A DNA stretch of 64,000 bases from Xenorhabdus innexi (GTDB lineage Bacteria > Pseudomonadota > Gammaproteobacteria > Enterobacterales > Enterobacteriaceae): NCBI RefSeq assembly GCF_002632485.1, contig NZ_NIBU01000015.1:20399-84398 (forward strand), written 5' to 3'. Every line of letters begins with the position of its first letter. The first letter of the stretch is position 1. A model generated the notes under the pieces. It was not told where the DNA came from. It worked only from the letters and a program-made list of their open reading frames with translations, and made no database searches. The translations under genes and the position numbers were made by a program. Shown piece by piece: positions 18,226 through 27,038 of the stretch.

Positions 18226-20859
18226 TCAATAGTGATAAGAATGGTACTGACCATTTGCCCTGATTTTTTCATCCTTCTCCCGTTCAGCAATGGCTTCAGT
18301 CTCATGCTCCAGCGGTGACTTCCCATCCATAAATGGCGCTACATGAGTACGCTCACCCTTCTTTACGATCTGATAGAACTGTGGCAGATTAAAATTGATA
18401 AAACTGGAGCCATAAGTGAACCGATCATGGGAAGATGAATAAAAACGGCTGACATCACGCACCAGCTCTTCTTTACTTCCTTCGCAATGGGGATAAATCT
18501 CTACACTGTTCGATTCATCAAGAATATAGGTATTGAAGCCCTGAGTACCTTCAATATTCTCAAAGAAAAACTGAATTATTCCTTCGCAGGCAAAGCCATC
18601 AATAGCAGGAGGCAACTGTCTTTCTTTGTTATCAACTCTTATTGGCAGGCCATACAGTTTGGTGTTTGAAATTGCACCGTAGAATTCCACTGCATTTTCC
18701 AGCTTTTGTACCGAAACATTCAGCCGTTCAAAAAACAATCCCCAGGTTTGGCCGGAAATACGTAATACCTTACAGCGATCCAGATCCTGACTGTTACTGG
18801 AAAGACGTAATTCGATACACTCCGAAACCAGTTGCCTGATGCGGGTACAAATCAACCCGCGCAAGTGCCGACTGTAACAAAAAACTTCAACATTTTCTGG
18901 TGGTGCGGCATCACGATGCATTTTGCCCAATATTGTTTTCAGCGCTTCCAGCATGGATTGTTCACCATTAAAATGCAGCGTTCTCACTTCATTCCATGAA
19001 TTACGGTAAAGCAGATCGATGCTGCTCACCAGACACTGCTGTGACTCACCAAAACTCAATATATCTAACTTTCTGAAGTCAAAATGCACAACCTGATCGG
19101 AAAAATGTGTCGTTGGGTCAGTTTCTAAATTGACAATAATAGCCAGATGGCGGATTTCACAGGGACTGTATAATGCCTTTGGTGTCGGAGCTGGCAAACG
19201 AATCGGAAAGTGAGTGGAAACATCTCTGACTAAATCCTCAAGTTTCTTTTTATCAACCTGAGATTCACCATGACGGATATGGAGACGGGTTTTTTCAGTC
19301 AGTAACCCATTGAAATATGTCCATGACACCAGCTTATTTAAATAACGATTATATTCCAGTGGCTGGTGACCAATAATGGATTCTATTGTGGGAGCGCGAT
19401 TGTAAAGATACCAGCCACTACGATTTGCCCGACCGGGCGGAACATAAATAAATGTCAGATCCTGCTCAGACAGATCCGGTGAAATTTGTGGGTTAACCAA
19501 TGTGATTTTGCCGGGCAGTGCCTCAAATGCCGCATACAACTTACGGGTCAATACGCCTATGTCCTGCGGGCTGGCACTGACGCTTAAGTTGTTACGTCGG
19601 GCAAAACGGATAAGGTTGCGGTAACTCTGCATCATGGTATCCAACAATTCATTATGCGCCGCACGCACCTGCTCGATTTTCCATTCATTACGGCTATTCA
19701 GCATCGCCAGTTTATCGCTATCCCATCCCCACGCCTTTACTAGCTGAGAAACAACCAGAGACCGCCATCCGGTGCATTCCTGAGTTCGATGACTATCATG
19801 CTCATGACTATCATGCTCATGACTACCATGCTGACGGCCATTGCCCTGAGTTTTTTCGCAAACTTTCAGGTAAAAGCAGCGTCTGGCTAAATCCAGCCGA
19901 GTCATATCATTAGTCGCAGTCAGATAACGGGTGACACGATCAAGCATCATGCTATACGCATCAAGGCCATAGGAAACAATCGAACCTGCATGGAAATGCT
20001 GCTTCATTTCCATCGCCAGCAACTTACTATTGGGGTATTCCCAGGAATAGGCTTCCAGTAACAAGCTTTTCAATACTGCTTTATAAGGTGAATCGACGCT
20101 TTTATAAAGTTGCCATAGACTGGCACCAAAATACTCTTCTGCTGATAGCTCATCCAGCCCCCCCAAATCCAGCCACTCATTGGGTGTTAAAACTCCCCGA
20201 GCGTATAAAGAGGTGACATATTCGTCGTAATTCCCTTCTTCTTCCACTGGAACCATCGCCCACAGCAGTCGTTTGCCTGCCATGCAGACCGCAGTGCGAT
20301 AAAACTCATCTAACAGAAGGATATACTGAGTTGAGCCACAATCTTCACCATTCAGGCTACCACCGGTATTATGACGAAAACGATTCTCATCTATCAGAAA
20401 AAATGTAACCTCAATACCCAGTGAAGCTGCCCACTGTTGTATTAAATTGCATTTTTGTTCCAGTAAATTTTTTTCACTATTATCCAGCCAGGATTGATGG
20501 CAGACCCAGATATCCAGATCAGAAGAGCAACTTTGCCCGATAGAGGAGGTACTGCCCATGGAGTAAACCCCTGTAATTGGCAGTTCACCCTTAGAGGTAT
20601 GCGCTAAAATATCGGCAAGTGGATATTTAAGATCGTTAATCCAGAATTTCTGGTTTTCATCAGGTATAAAAAAAGAAACGCCATGGGGAACACCGTCTTC
20701 GATATAACCCGGCATCATTGGGTGATGATAATGTAATAATACTGGAATTAAATTATAAACCTGCTTAAACGTGGCACTCATCGAGTCAGTCGCACGTTCT
20801 AACCTAAGCTGATTAATTGCATCCAGCCGCTGCTTTAGCGTTTCAATATAAAGATACAA
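18226..20859 (-). CDS. cyaA: Class I adenylate cyclase
   Basis: The gene starts with TTG (20859), as in E. coli cyaA, where the weak start limits expression; the N-terminus [20 protein letters not shown] aligns directly. The catalytic half carries the [20 protein letters not shown] segment, and the C-terminal regulatory half is interrupted at about residues 342-358 by a [18 protein letters not shown] insertion that I do not recall in E. coli CyaA. The enzyme makes cAMP from ATP and is activated through the glucose PTS. At 877 residues it is slightly longer than the E. coli protein (848). A CRP-type site at 20996-21017 suggests autoregulation. Confidence 0.97.
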   Translation of the reverse strand: MYLYIETLKQRLDAINQLRLERATDSMSATFKQVYNLIPVLLHYHHPMMPGYIEDGVPHGVSFFIPDENQKFWINDLKYPLADILAHTSKGELPITGVYSMGSTSSIGQSCSSDLDIWVCHQSWLDNSEKNLLEQKCNLIQQWAASLGIEVTFFLIDENRFRHNTGGSLNGEDCGSTQYILLLDEFYRTAVCMAGKRLLWAMVPVEEEGNYDEYVTSLYARGVLTPNEWLDLGGLDELSAEEYFGASLWQLYKSVDSPYKAVLKSLLLEAYSWEYPNSKLLAMEMKQHFHAGSIVSYGLDAYSMMLDRVTRYLTATNDMTRLDLARRCFYLKVCEKTQGNGRQHGSHEHDSHEHDSHRTQECTGWRSLVVSQLVKAWGWDSDKLAMLNSRNEWKIEQVRAAHNELLDTMMQSYRNLIRFARRNNLSVSASPQDIGVLTRKLYAAFEALPGKITLVNPQISPDLSEQDLTFIYVPPGRANRSGWYLYNRAPTIESIIGHQPLEYNRYLNKLVSWTYFNGLLTEKTRLHIRHGESQVDKKKLEDLVRDVSTHFPIRLPAPTPKALYSPCEIRHLAIIVNLETDPTTHFSDQVVHFDFRKLDILSFGESQQCLVSSIDLLYRNSWNEVRTLHFNGEQSMLEALKTILGKMHRDAAPPENVEVFCYSRHLRGLICTRIRQLVSECIELRLSSNSQDLDRCKVLRISGQTWGLFFERLNVSVQKLENAVEFYGAISNTKLYGLPIRVDNKERQLPPAIDGFACEGIIQFFFENIEGTQGFNTYILDESNSVEIYPHCEGSKEELVRDVSRFYSSSHDRFTYGSSFINFNLPQFYQIVKKGERTHVAPFMDGKSPLEHETEAIAEREKDEKIRANGQYHSYHY
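19791..19835 (-). repeat. 15-bp tandem repeat inside cyaA encoding His/Asp-rich HEHDS units
   Basis: The plus-strand unit GACTATCATGCTCAT occurs twice exactly (19791-19805, 19806-19820) and a third time with changes (19821-19835). Being a multiple of three it keeps frame, encoding repeated His-Glu-His-Asp-Ser in CyaA. Confidence 0.85.
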
Positions 20860-21518
20860 GATTTTTTGCCTGCTTCAGTTCCAGTGCTTACAATCGCCAG
20901 TTTCCGCTAAGGCCCACATCCGTTAACGCTTTATTTTTGTTAACGTGTAATTTACAAAAATTATTTTTAGATTTTTTTTACAAACTTATTGTCGGAAACG
21001 TGATCAATTTAACACCTTGCTGCCAAAGCGTAAAGCCCGCAATACCACTTTTTAGCCTGACCCACAACCCCAAATCATCAATTAACTCATTGTAAAGTAT
21101 TAAGTTAATCACAAATTTGACACTAAAATATGTTTTTTTGAAATAGGCATTATATTCAGCTATTTTCTATATCTATCAGGTAACATATTGTAAACAGAGA
21201 CCTTTAGATAACCCTTTCATTAATTTTAATTGATAAACATCTTTATTTTTCTTCACAAAAGATAAATAACAAATAGCAATTTGATTTTAAATCAATCTTT
21301 TTGTTTATTTTCTCTATTTTATTAAAATATTATTTTAATATTTAAAATTATTTTTACCAATTAAAGCTGTATATTTATATACTATTCACGTTTTTCTTAA
21401 CTGGAAAAAACATTATCGAAGTGTTAAAAGAGATCTATTTTTACTGTTCTATTTTTCACTTCTGAGGTTAAAAACCTCCAATTGCCGTTAATTAATACAA
21501 TTATCCAATATATTATCC
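20860..21518. other. Divergent control region between cyaA and hemC
   Basis: 659 nt, strongly AT-rich, particularly 21100-21400. It holds the CRP-type site for cyaA (20996-21017) and a short inverted repeat GAGGTT-AAA-AACCTC (21464-21478) about 40 nt before hemC. I could not place the hemC promoter with confidence. Confidence 0.5.
20996..21017 (-). promoter_or_regulatory. CRP-binding site of the cyaA promoter
   Basis: AAACGTGATCAATTTAACACCT matches the CRP pattern TGTGA-N6-TCACA at 4 of 5 positions in each arm. Read on the cyaA strand it is nearly the same as the CRP site I recall for E. coli cyaA, where CRP-cAMP represses the main promoter. It lies about 140 nt upstream of the cyaA start. 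Confidence 0.75.
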
Positions 21519-22478
21519 ATGACAATGAAAACCATTCGCATTGCGACTCGCCAAAGTCCACTGGCTATGTGGCAAGCTCAATATGTTCAAAAGCAATTAG
21601 AACATTTTCATCCTGATTTGACGGTCGAATTAATTCCTATGATCACCCGTGGAGATGTCATCCTTGATACTCCGCTCGCCAAAGTTGGGGGCAAAGGATT
21701 ATTCGTAAAAGAACTGGAACTGGCAATGCTTGAAAATCGAGCAGATATTGCCGTTCATTCTATGAAAGATGTCCCTGTCGAATTTCCTGATGGTTTGGGA
21801 TTGGTCACAATCTGTGAAAGGGATGATCCACGGGACGCTTTTGTTTCAGTAGAATACGCCTCACTTGATGACCTTCCCGTCGGCAGTATTGTCGGGACAT
21901 CCAGCTTGCGCCGTCAGTGTCAGCTTCGCCGGTTACGCCCTGATCTTGTGATCCGCGATTTGCGCGGCAATGTCGGCACTCGTTTAGGCAAACTGGACAA
22001 GGGTGATTATGATGCAATTATCCTGGCTGCTGCCGGACTTAAAAGGTTAGGGCTTGAAGATCGTATCCGGATGCCACTGGCGCCGGAATTACTGCTTCCG
22101 GCTGTCGGACAGGGGGCTGTCGGTATTGAGTGCCGTCTGGATGACATACAGACCCGTGAATTGCTTGCACCTTTAAATCACAGAAGCACGGAAATTTGTG
22201 TCCTTGCTGAAAGAGCCATGAATACCCGTCTGGAAGGGGGATGTCAGGTTCCGATTGGCAGTTATGCCATCTGGCAGGGCAGTAATATCTGGCTACGTGC
22301 GCTTGTTGGTGCCCCTGATGGCAGTGCCGTCATTCGGGGCGAAAGAATCATCAGCAGCGATAGCGCCGTGTCATCCGAAGAGGCTTGTCAGGCAGGTATT
22401 TCACTGGCCGAAGAATTACTGGAGAAAGGTGCCCGCCAGATTCTGGCTGACGTTTATCAGAGAGATCTACCTGCATGA
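21519..22478 (+). CDS. hemC: Porphobilinogen deaminase (hydroxymethylbilane synthase)
   Basis: The 319-residue protein shows [14 protein letters not shown] at the N-terminus, the active-site SMKDVP motif (Asp84), and Cys242 in [13 protein letters not shown], which carries the dipyrromethane cofactor. It condenses four porphobilinogens into hydroxymethylbilane. The ATG at 21519 is followed by another two codons on; either is possible, as no strong ribosome site decides. First gene of hemCDXY; hemD overlaps its stop by 4 nt. Confidence 0.97.
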   Translation: MTMKTIRIATRQSPLAMWQAQYVQKQLEHFHPDLTVELIPMITRGDVILDTPLAKVGGKGLFVKELELAMLENRADIAVHSMKDVPVEFPDGLGLVTICERDDPRDAFVSVEYASLDDLPVGSIVGTSSLRRQCQLRRLRPDLVIRDLRGNVGTRLGKLDKGDYDAIILAAAGLKRLGLEDRIRMPLAPELLLPAVGQGAVGIECRLDDIQTRELLAPLNHRSTEICVLAERAMNTRLEGGCQVPIGSYAIWQGSNIWLRALVGAPDGSAVIRGERIISSDSAVSSEEACQAGISLAEELLEKGARQILADVYQRDLPA

Positions 22479-23245
22479 GTATCTTAATCACCCGCCCTGC
22501 TCCCGCAGGAGAAGAATTGGTTAATCGGTTAAAAGCCATTGGTAAGATGGCATTCAGTGCGCCACTTATTTCAATTCATCCGGGGGCTGATTTGCCCTTG
22601 CTGTCTCATAAACTGCAAAGGCTATCGGCAGGTGATTTTGTTTTTCTGCTATCCAAAAATGCCGTTCACTATGCCTGTGAGCAGCTCAGGCAAGATAGCC
22701 TGTCATGGTCTGACGGGCTATCTTATTATGGTATAGGCAAATCAACCTCCCTGTTTTTTCGCCAAAAAACAGGGAAAAACATTCTCTGGTCAGAGCAGGG
22801 AGAAACAAGTGAGGATTTGCTGCAACTTCCCACCCTACAGCATGTGGAGAATAAAAAAATTTTATTACTCCGGGGGAATGGGGGCCGTGAAGTCATTGCT
22901 TCAACCCTGAGGGCAAGGGGAGGAGAAGTTGACTATTGTGAATGTTATGCACGTCAGCCTGTCAAATATCATTCAACTGAATTCAGCCATCACTGGCAGC
23001 AGTGTGGTATAAAAACCATCGTTATTACCAGTGGCGAAATGTTACGACTGTTATATAACTTAGTTATTGAAGATGATAGCGCTGATGCGACTGATGCGAG
23101 TAGTAAGAGCAAAGCGTGGTTATTAAATTGCCGACTGATTGTGGTCAGTGAACGCCTGGCCAGTATCGCCCGGACACTGGGCTGGCAAGCAATAAAAGTA
23201 GCCAAGAGCGCAGATAATGACGCCTTAATGCAGGCGCTGGAATAA
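22475..23245 (+). CDS. hemD: Uroporphyrinogen-III synthase
   Basis: The 256-residue protein starts [18 protein letters not shown], the typical HemD opening (LVTRP), and has the weakly conserved two-lobed pattern, including [11 protein letters not shown] and [13 protein letters not shown]. It closes and inverts ring D of hydroxymethylbilane to give uroporphyrinogen III. It overlaps hemC by 4 nt (ATGA), so translation is coupled. HemD sequences vary widely, so context supports the call strongly. Confidence 0.94.
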   Translation: MSILITRPAPAGEELVNRLKAIGKMAFSAPLISIHPGADLPLLSHKLQRLSAGDFVFLLSKNAVHYACEQLRQDSLSWSDGLSYYGIGKSTSLFFRQKTGKNILWSEQGETSEDLLQLPTLQHVENKKILLLRGNGGREVIASTLRARGGEVDYCECYARQPVKYHSTEFSHHWQQCGIKTIVITSGEMLRLLYNLVIEDDSADATDASSKSKAWLLNCRLIVVSERLASIARTLGWQAIKVAKSADNDALMQALE

Positions 23246-23265
23246 ACCAATATGGGATGTCCATT

Positions 23266-24447
23266 ATGACGGAACAAAAGAAATCCACTGATGCGGTTGA
23301 GACAAAACACCCTCAGCAGCCTGAAAAGGCGCCTCGCAAATCCAGAAATTATGGATGGGTGGGCAGTACTCTCTCAATTGCCATTGCGCTGGCAATAGGC
23401 GCCGGTGGGCTTTATCTTTATTATCACAATAAGCAGCAGAACGCGGCATTAAGCGCTGCAAATCTCGCTCTGCAAACGCAGATTACTTCCCTCACACAAC
23501 TGCAATCTGCCGATAAGCAGGCTACTGAGAGCAAAATTGAACAGTTAAAACAGGAACTACAGGAATCCGGAGCTAAAAACCAGCAACAAATCGAGCAGGT
23601 GGACAGCCATATTGCAGAACTCCGGAACCGGGTGTCTGCTGTTACAAGTTCTGACGTTGAAAACTGGCGGCTGGCACAGGCAAATTTCCTCGTGAAAATG
23701 GCCAGTCGCAAGATATGGAGTGATCAGGATGTTGTTACGGCTATTGCACTGTTAAAAGATGCTGACAACACGCTCGCAGACATGAATGATTCCAGCTTAA
23801 TGCCCGCCCGTTCAGCCATTAAGACAGATATTGATGCGCTGTCCAAAATTCAACAAGTCGATCTGGATGGCATCATTTTAACCCTGAATAATCTATCAAA
23901 TCAGGTAGATAATTTATCTTTGGTTGATAAAGTCGAGCAGGGTAAGCCAATGGATGAAGACGGTAAAGAAGTCAGTGCCTCACTTTCTGACTGGCGCCAG
24001 AACCTGAGCAGAAGTTGGCACAGTTTCATGGATAACTTCATCACAATTAAACCGCGTGATGGTTCGAAAGTAGCATTATTAGCACCAAACCAAGAAGTCT
24101 ATCTGCGGGAAAACATTCGGTCTAAATTGCTGATCGCAGCTCAGGCGGTTCCCCGCCGACAACTTGATACTTATAAAGATTCACTGGAATCTGTTTCAAC
24201 TTGGGTAAACGCTTACTTTGATACATCATTACCCGACACAATCACCTTTCTGGACGAAATAAAAACTCTGGAAAAACAGCCTCTTTCTATTGAAATGCCA
24301 GAACAGTTAAGCAGTCAGCCTATTCTGGCCGATTTAGTACGTAAGCGTATCTATCAGCCTGCTTCTCAGCCTTCGCCAGAAGCTTACCATCAGCCAAAAC
24401 CTGAAAGTGAAACCAGTCAGGCGGAAACATCCGTGCAGGAGGGCTGA
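23266..24447 (+). CDS. hemX: HemX, membrane-anchored protein of the hem operon
   Basis: I start at 23266 (MTEQKKSTD), which fits the E. coli start MTEQ and has GGGA 8 nt upstream; an ATG three codons earlier is the alternative. The 393-residue protein has a basic, Pro/Lys-rich cytoplasmic N-terminus, one membrane span (about 32-53) and a long coiled-coil region rich in Gln, then a Pro/Glu/Ser-rich tail. It was once annotated as uroporphyrinogen methyltransferase, but no methyltransferase motif is present. Role is unclear. Confidence 0.9.
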   Translation: MTEQKKSTDAVETKHPQQPEKAPRKSRNYGWVGSTLSIAIALAIGAGGLYLYYHNKQQNAALSAANLALQTQITSLTQLQSADKQATESKIEQLKQELQESGAKNQQQIEQVDSHIAELRNRVSAVTSSDVENWRLAQANFLVKMASRKIWSDQDVVTAIALLKDADNTLADMNDSSLMPARSAIKTDIDALSKIQQVDLDGIILTLNNLSNQVDNLSLVDKVEQGKPMDEDGKEVSASLSDWRQNLSRSWHSFMDNFITIKPRDGSKVALLAPNQEVYLRENIRSKLLIAAQAVPRRQLDTYKDSLESVSTWVNAYFDTSLPDTITFLDEIKTLEKQPLSIEMPEQLSSQPILADLVRKRIYQPASQPSPEAYHQPKPESETSQAETSVQEG

Positions 24448-24449
24448 AT

Positions 24450-25658
24450 ATGCTAAAAATATTATTACTGTTTATCATCCTTATCATTGGTGTTGTGCTC
24501 GGCCCTTTCCTGTCCGGGCATCAGGGATACGTCCTTATCCAGACCGACAGTTACGATATTACTACCAGCGTGACCGGTTTAGTGATTATGTTCCTGCTAC
24601 TGCAATTCTTGCTGATTTTTATCGGCTGGTGCTATCGCAGGCTAAGACGCACCGGTACTTTTACCCATAGCTGGATCTTTGGCGGGTATAAGCGTAACCG
24701 TGCCCGTTTACAAACCAGACAGGCATTACTCAAACTGGCCGAAGGCGACTTCAGGCAGGTTGAACATTTAATGACACGTAATGCTGACCATGCAGAAGAT
24801 CCTGTCGTTAACTACCTGCTTGCCGCAGAAGCGGCACAACAGCGCGGGGATTATTTCCGCACCAATCAATATATCGAACGTGCCGCCGAAGTTGCTGATA
24901 AAGATCAGCTTCCTGTCGATATTACCCGCACACGCATCCAATTAGCGCAGGGTGAAATTCATGCAGCCCGTAATAGTGTAGATAAGTTACTGGATACAGC
25001 TCCACGGCACCCGGAAGTGTTGCGACTGGCTGAACAGGCGTATATGCGTTCAGGAGCCTATCAGTCCCTGATTGATATTTTACCTTCGATAAAGAAAGCC
25101 GACCTGTATAACGAAGAGCAAATGGCTCAACTGCATCAACAGGCTTATATCGGGCTGATGAATCAGGTCATGGCAGAAAAAGGCAGTGCCGGGTTAAAAG
25201 CATGGTGGAAAGATCAACATCGCAAGATCCGCAATGAAACAGCACTACAGGTTGCGATAGCCGAACATTTGATCGAATGTAATGACCATGAAACTGCACA
25301 GCAGATTATTCTCGACGGATTAAAACAACAATATGATGACCGACTGTTACTGCTGCTTCCTCACTTAAAAGTAGGTAACCCCGAGGCAGTACAAAAATCG
25401 CTGGCACATTTGTTGAAACAACATGGTGCAACGCCTTTGTTGAACAGTACAGTGGGGCAACTAGCATTACGTCATGGCGAATGGGCTAAAGCAGAAACAG
25501 CATTTAAGGCAGCTCTTGCACAACGTCCTGATGCCCATGACTACGCCTGGCTTGCTGATGCACTGGACAGGCTGCATAAACGCGAAGAAGCAGCTCAGAT
25601 ACGCACTAAAGGCTTTATGCTGACACTGAAGCGAGAAAGTGCTACAGAAGAAGTATAA
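24450..25658 (+). CDS. hemY: HemY, inner-membrane TPR protein of the hem operon
   Basis: A 402-residue protein with two N-terminal membrane spans (about 2-22 and 42-62) and a long helical periplasm- or cytoplasm-facing region of TPR-like repeats (e.g. VNYLLAAEAAQQRGDYFRTNQYIERAAEV). It lies 2 nt after hemX. This HemY is unrelated to the Bacillus protoporphyrinogen oxidase of the same name. In E. coli it is needed for normal haem synthesis control, but its biochemical role is not settled. Confidence 0.93.
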   Translation: MLKILLLFIILIIGVVLGPFLSGHQGYVLIQTDSYDITTSVTGLVIMFLLLQFLLIFIGWCYRRLRRTGTFTHSWIFGGYKRNRARLQTRQALLKLAEGDFRQVEHLMTRNADHAEDPVVNYLLAAEAAQQRGDYFRTNQYIERAAEVADKDQLPVDITRTRIQLAQGEIHAARNSVDKLLDTAPRHPEVLRLAEQAYMRSGAYQSLIDILPSIKKADLYNEEQMAQLHQQAYIGLMNQVMAEKGSAGLKAWWKDQHRKIRNETALQVAIAEHLIECNDHETAQQIILDGLKQQYDDRLLLLLPHLKVGNPEAVQKSLAHLLKQHGATPLLNSTVGQLALRHGEWAKAETAFKAALAQRPDAHDYAWLADALDRLHKREEAAQIRTKGFMLTLKRESATEEV

Positions 25659-25683
25659 GCTTTTACCTTAACCTTTCAGATTT

Positions 25684-25728
25684 GCCATGGTTAACAATGC
25701 CGACAGGAATATCGTCGTTAATCATGGC
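25684..25728. repeat. Imperfect inverted repeat after hemY
   Basis: GCCATGGTTAAC and GTTAATCATGGC pair at 11 of 12 positions around a 21-nt loop, directly abutting the 3' end of glmZ. No T-run follows on the plus strand; it may protect or end the hemY transcript. Confidence 0.55.
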
Positions 25729-25939
25729 AAAAAAAAACACCTGCCGCGATAAGACAGGTGCATAAATACAATCAGGTCTACAGACGGATAGTGCCTCACT
25801 CAACGTTATGTCCGGTTCGTGATGAAAAGACAATAGACTTACTCATCTATAACATGGACCATAGGCACCAACAATCAGCTCTACATCATCCCGAGGTTTA
25901 TGAAGCTATACTGTCATAAGGAGTGGGATGAGTATCTAC
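25729..25939 (-). ncRNA. glmZ: Small regulatory RNA GlmZ
   Basis: Read on the minus strand, the segment starts GTAGATACTCATCCCACTCC and closely follows the E. coli GlmZ sequence as I know it. It includes the TCATAAAC loop region, a TAGAGC block, and the near-invariant ACGTTGAGTGAGGCAC, the part that pairs with the glmS leader. It ends in a GCACCTGTC...GGCAGGTG hairpin plus nine T. Its length of 211 nt compares with about 207 nt in E. coli, and the location near hemY and the tRNA cluster is the same. GlmZ, with Hfq, activates translation of glmS (glucosamine-6-phosphate synthase) and is inactivated by RapZ-guided RNase E cleavage. Confidence 0.93.
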
Positions 25940-25951
25940 AGTTTTAGTTAA

Positions 25952-25967
25952 TGCATTTTTCATGCCA
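25952..25967 (-). promoter_or_regulatory. Sigma-54 promoter of glmZ
   Basis: TGGCATGAAAAATGCA on the minus strand fits the -24/-12 consensus TGGCACG-N4-TTGCW, with the exact GG-to-GC spacing. The GC element ends 14 nt before the glmZ 5' end. Sigma-54 control of glmZ is established in several enterobacteria. Confidence 0.82.
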
Positions 25968-26008
25968 AATTTTCTATCAATCAAATACCGCACACATAAA
26001 TACTATAT

Positions 26009-26071
26009 GATGATGGCGATGATGGCGATGATGGCGATGATGGCGATGATGGCGATGATGGCGATGATGGC
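26009..26071. repeat. Minisatellite (GATGATGGC)7 between glmZ promoter and GlrR sites
   Basis: Seven perfect head-to-tail copies of the 9-mer GATGATGGC cover 63 bp, about -70 to -132 from the glmZ start. Copy number changes would shift the distance between activator sites and the sigma-54 promoter in 9-bp steps. Confidence 0.95.
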
Positions 26072-26153
26072 GGAAATATAAAGCCCATCAGATAAAAAAA
26101 CAGCATAAGAGACTAAATGGATATGTTATCTTTCTACAAAACATCCCAAATAC

Positions 26154-26171
26154 TGTCTCTTATTTGAGACG
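26154..26171. promoter_or_regulatory. GlrR (YfhA)-type activator site, promoter-proximal
   Basis: TGTC-N10-GACG, within the palindrome GTCTC-TTATTT-GAGAC, differs by one base from the GlrR consensus TGTC-N10-GACA. Centre is about 223 nt upstream of glmZ. Confidence 0.65.
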
Positions 26172-26202
26172 CCAATTCAGCATCTTAATCACACCTAAAT
26201 AT

Positions 26203-26215
26203 AATCAATTAGTTA
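26203..26215 (+). promoter_or_regulatory. IHF-binding site candidate
   Basis: AATCAATTAGTTA is an exact match to WATCAA-N4-TTR, lying between the two GlrR-type sites. IHF often bends DNA at sigma-54 promoters; a bare consensus match in AT-rich DNA is weak evidence alone. Confidence 0.5.
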
Positions 26216-26217
26216 CA

Positions 26218-26235
26218 CGTCTCTCATTGGAGACA
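26218..26235. promoter_or_regulatory. GlrR (YfhA)-type activator site, promoter-distal
   Basis: CGTC-N10-GACA, within GTCTC-TCATTG-GAGAC, is a near copy of the site at 26154 (14 of 16 bases of the palindrome shared), 64 bp further from the promoter. Confidence 0.65.
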
Positions 26236-26410
26236 CCGGAAGGTCTCATTTGTCGTTGAAATACAACATATAGATTAAAAATTTTTAAAAAACAAAAAGT
26301 TAATAAAGACCCAAACTTATAAAAACAATTTATTTTAAATAAAAATAATTATCAGAAAAGAAAGGAGATTAAGAGAAAGGGGGATGTTTTTTATTTTCTT
26401 AAAATACAAT

Positions 26411-26442
26411 AAGAAAGGCCCTACAAAAGCAGGGCCTTTCTT
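26411..26442 (-). terminator. Terminator of the tRNA operon
   Basis: AAGAAAGGCCCT and AGGGCCTTTCTT form a perfect 12-bp stem with an 8-nt loop just after tRNA-Pro; the T-rich end is part of the stem. Confidence 0.85.
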
Positions 26443-26449
26443 AAGAATT

Positions 26450-26526
26450 TGGTCGGCGAGAGAGGATTCGAACCTCCGACCCACTGGTCCCAAACCAGTT
26501 GCGCTACCAAGCTGCGCTACTCGCCG
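26450..26526 (-). tRNA. proM: tRNA-Pro (anticodon TGG)
   Basis: A complete cloverleaf reads from CGGCGAG at 26526 to the encoded CCA at 26450. The anticodon stem ACTGG/CCAGT encloses TTTGGGA (anticodon TGG), and the T-arm has GGTTCGAATCC. Last gene of the Arg-His-Leu-Pro tRNA operon, equivalent to E. coli argX-hisR-leuT-proM. Confidence 0.97.
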
Positions 26527-26559
26527 AAATTTTTTAAAGATACTTTATTTTCTTTTTTA

Positions 26560-26646
26560 TGGTGCGAAGGGGGGGACTTGAACCCCCACGTCCGTAAGGA
26601 CACTAACACCTGAAGCTAGCGCGTCTACCAATTCCGCCACCCTCGC
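26560..26646 (-). tRNA. leuT: tRNA-Leu (anticodon CAG)
   Basis: An 87-nt class II tRNA with a long variable arm (GTCCTTACGGAC region), anticodon loop TTCAGGT and encoded CCA. Acceptor stem GCGAGGG pairs with CCTTCGC (one mismatch-tolerant wobble). Confidence 0.96.
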
Positions 26647-26662
26647 TATGTCATAAAAAAGA

Positions 26663-26738
26663 TGGGGTGGCTAACGAGACTCGAACTCGCGACGACTGGA
26701 ATCACAATCCAGGGCTCTACCAACTGAGCTATAGCCAC
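26663..26738 (-). tRNA. hisR: tRNA-His (anticodon GTG)
   Basis: The gene reads GTGGCTATAGCTCAG from 26738, has anticodon GTG in the loop of TGGATTGTGATTCCA, and ends CCACCCCA. The only His tRNA seen here, in the same place as E. coli hisR. Confidence 0.97.
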
Positions 26739-26813
26739 CATAACATATCTTTTATTACTGCTTACAACGCCGTACCACGATAACCCATTGTCACTGCTCT
26801 TGCACGCTTTAAA

Positions 26814-26890
<77 letters not shown>

Positions 26891-27038
26891 TTAACGCCGT
26901 TGCGGTGGAGGATAGTACGGATTTAATCTCCAACTGTCCAGTGCTTTTTTTAAAGAAATGGTGCGTTTGATTATGCTTTACTCACTTCGTTGATAAAGAC
27001 AACACTTTTCCACCGCAAATTGTTTTTCAGATGAAAAT

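Larger units (their letters stand above)
25940..26449. other. Control region upstream of glmZ, to the tRNA terminator
   Basis: 510 nt without a protein gene. From glmZ outward it holds a sigma-54 promoter (25952-25967), a 7 x 9-bp tandem repeat (26009-26071), a GlrR-type site (26154-26171), an IHF-type site (26203-26215), a second GlrR-type site (26218-26235), and the tRNA-operon terminator (26411-26442). Confidence 0.7.

Noticed and set aside
25684..25765. Plus-strand rho-independent terminator for hemY
   Set aside because: Both hairpins here lack a T-run on the plus strand; the second belongs to glmZ on the minus strand, where nine T follow it.
26007..26081. Short ORF of repeated Met-Met-Ala units across the GATGATGGC array
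   Set aside because: It starts without a ribosome site and is only the translation of a repeat whose unit is divisible by three. The regulatory context upstream of glmZ explains the position better.
26384..26581. 65-residue plus-strand ORF over the tRNA-Pro gene
   Set aside because: It is read through a terminator and the antisense strand of a tRNA gene; no coding support.
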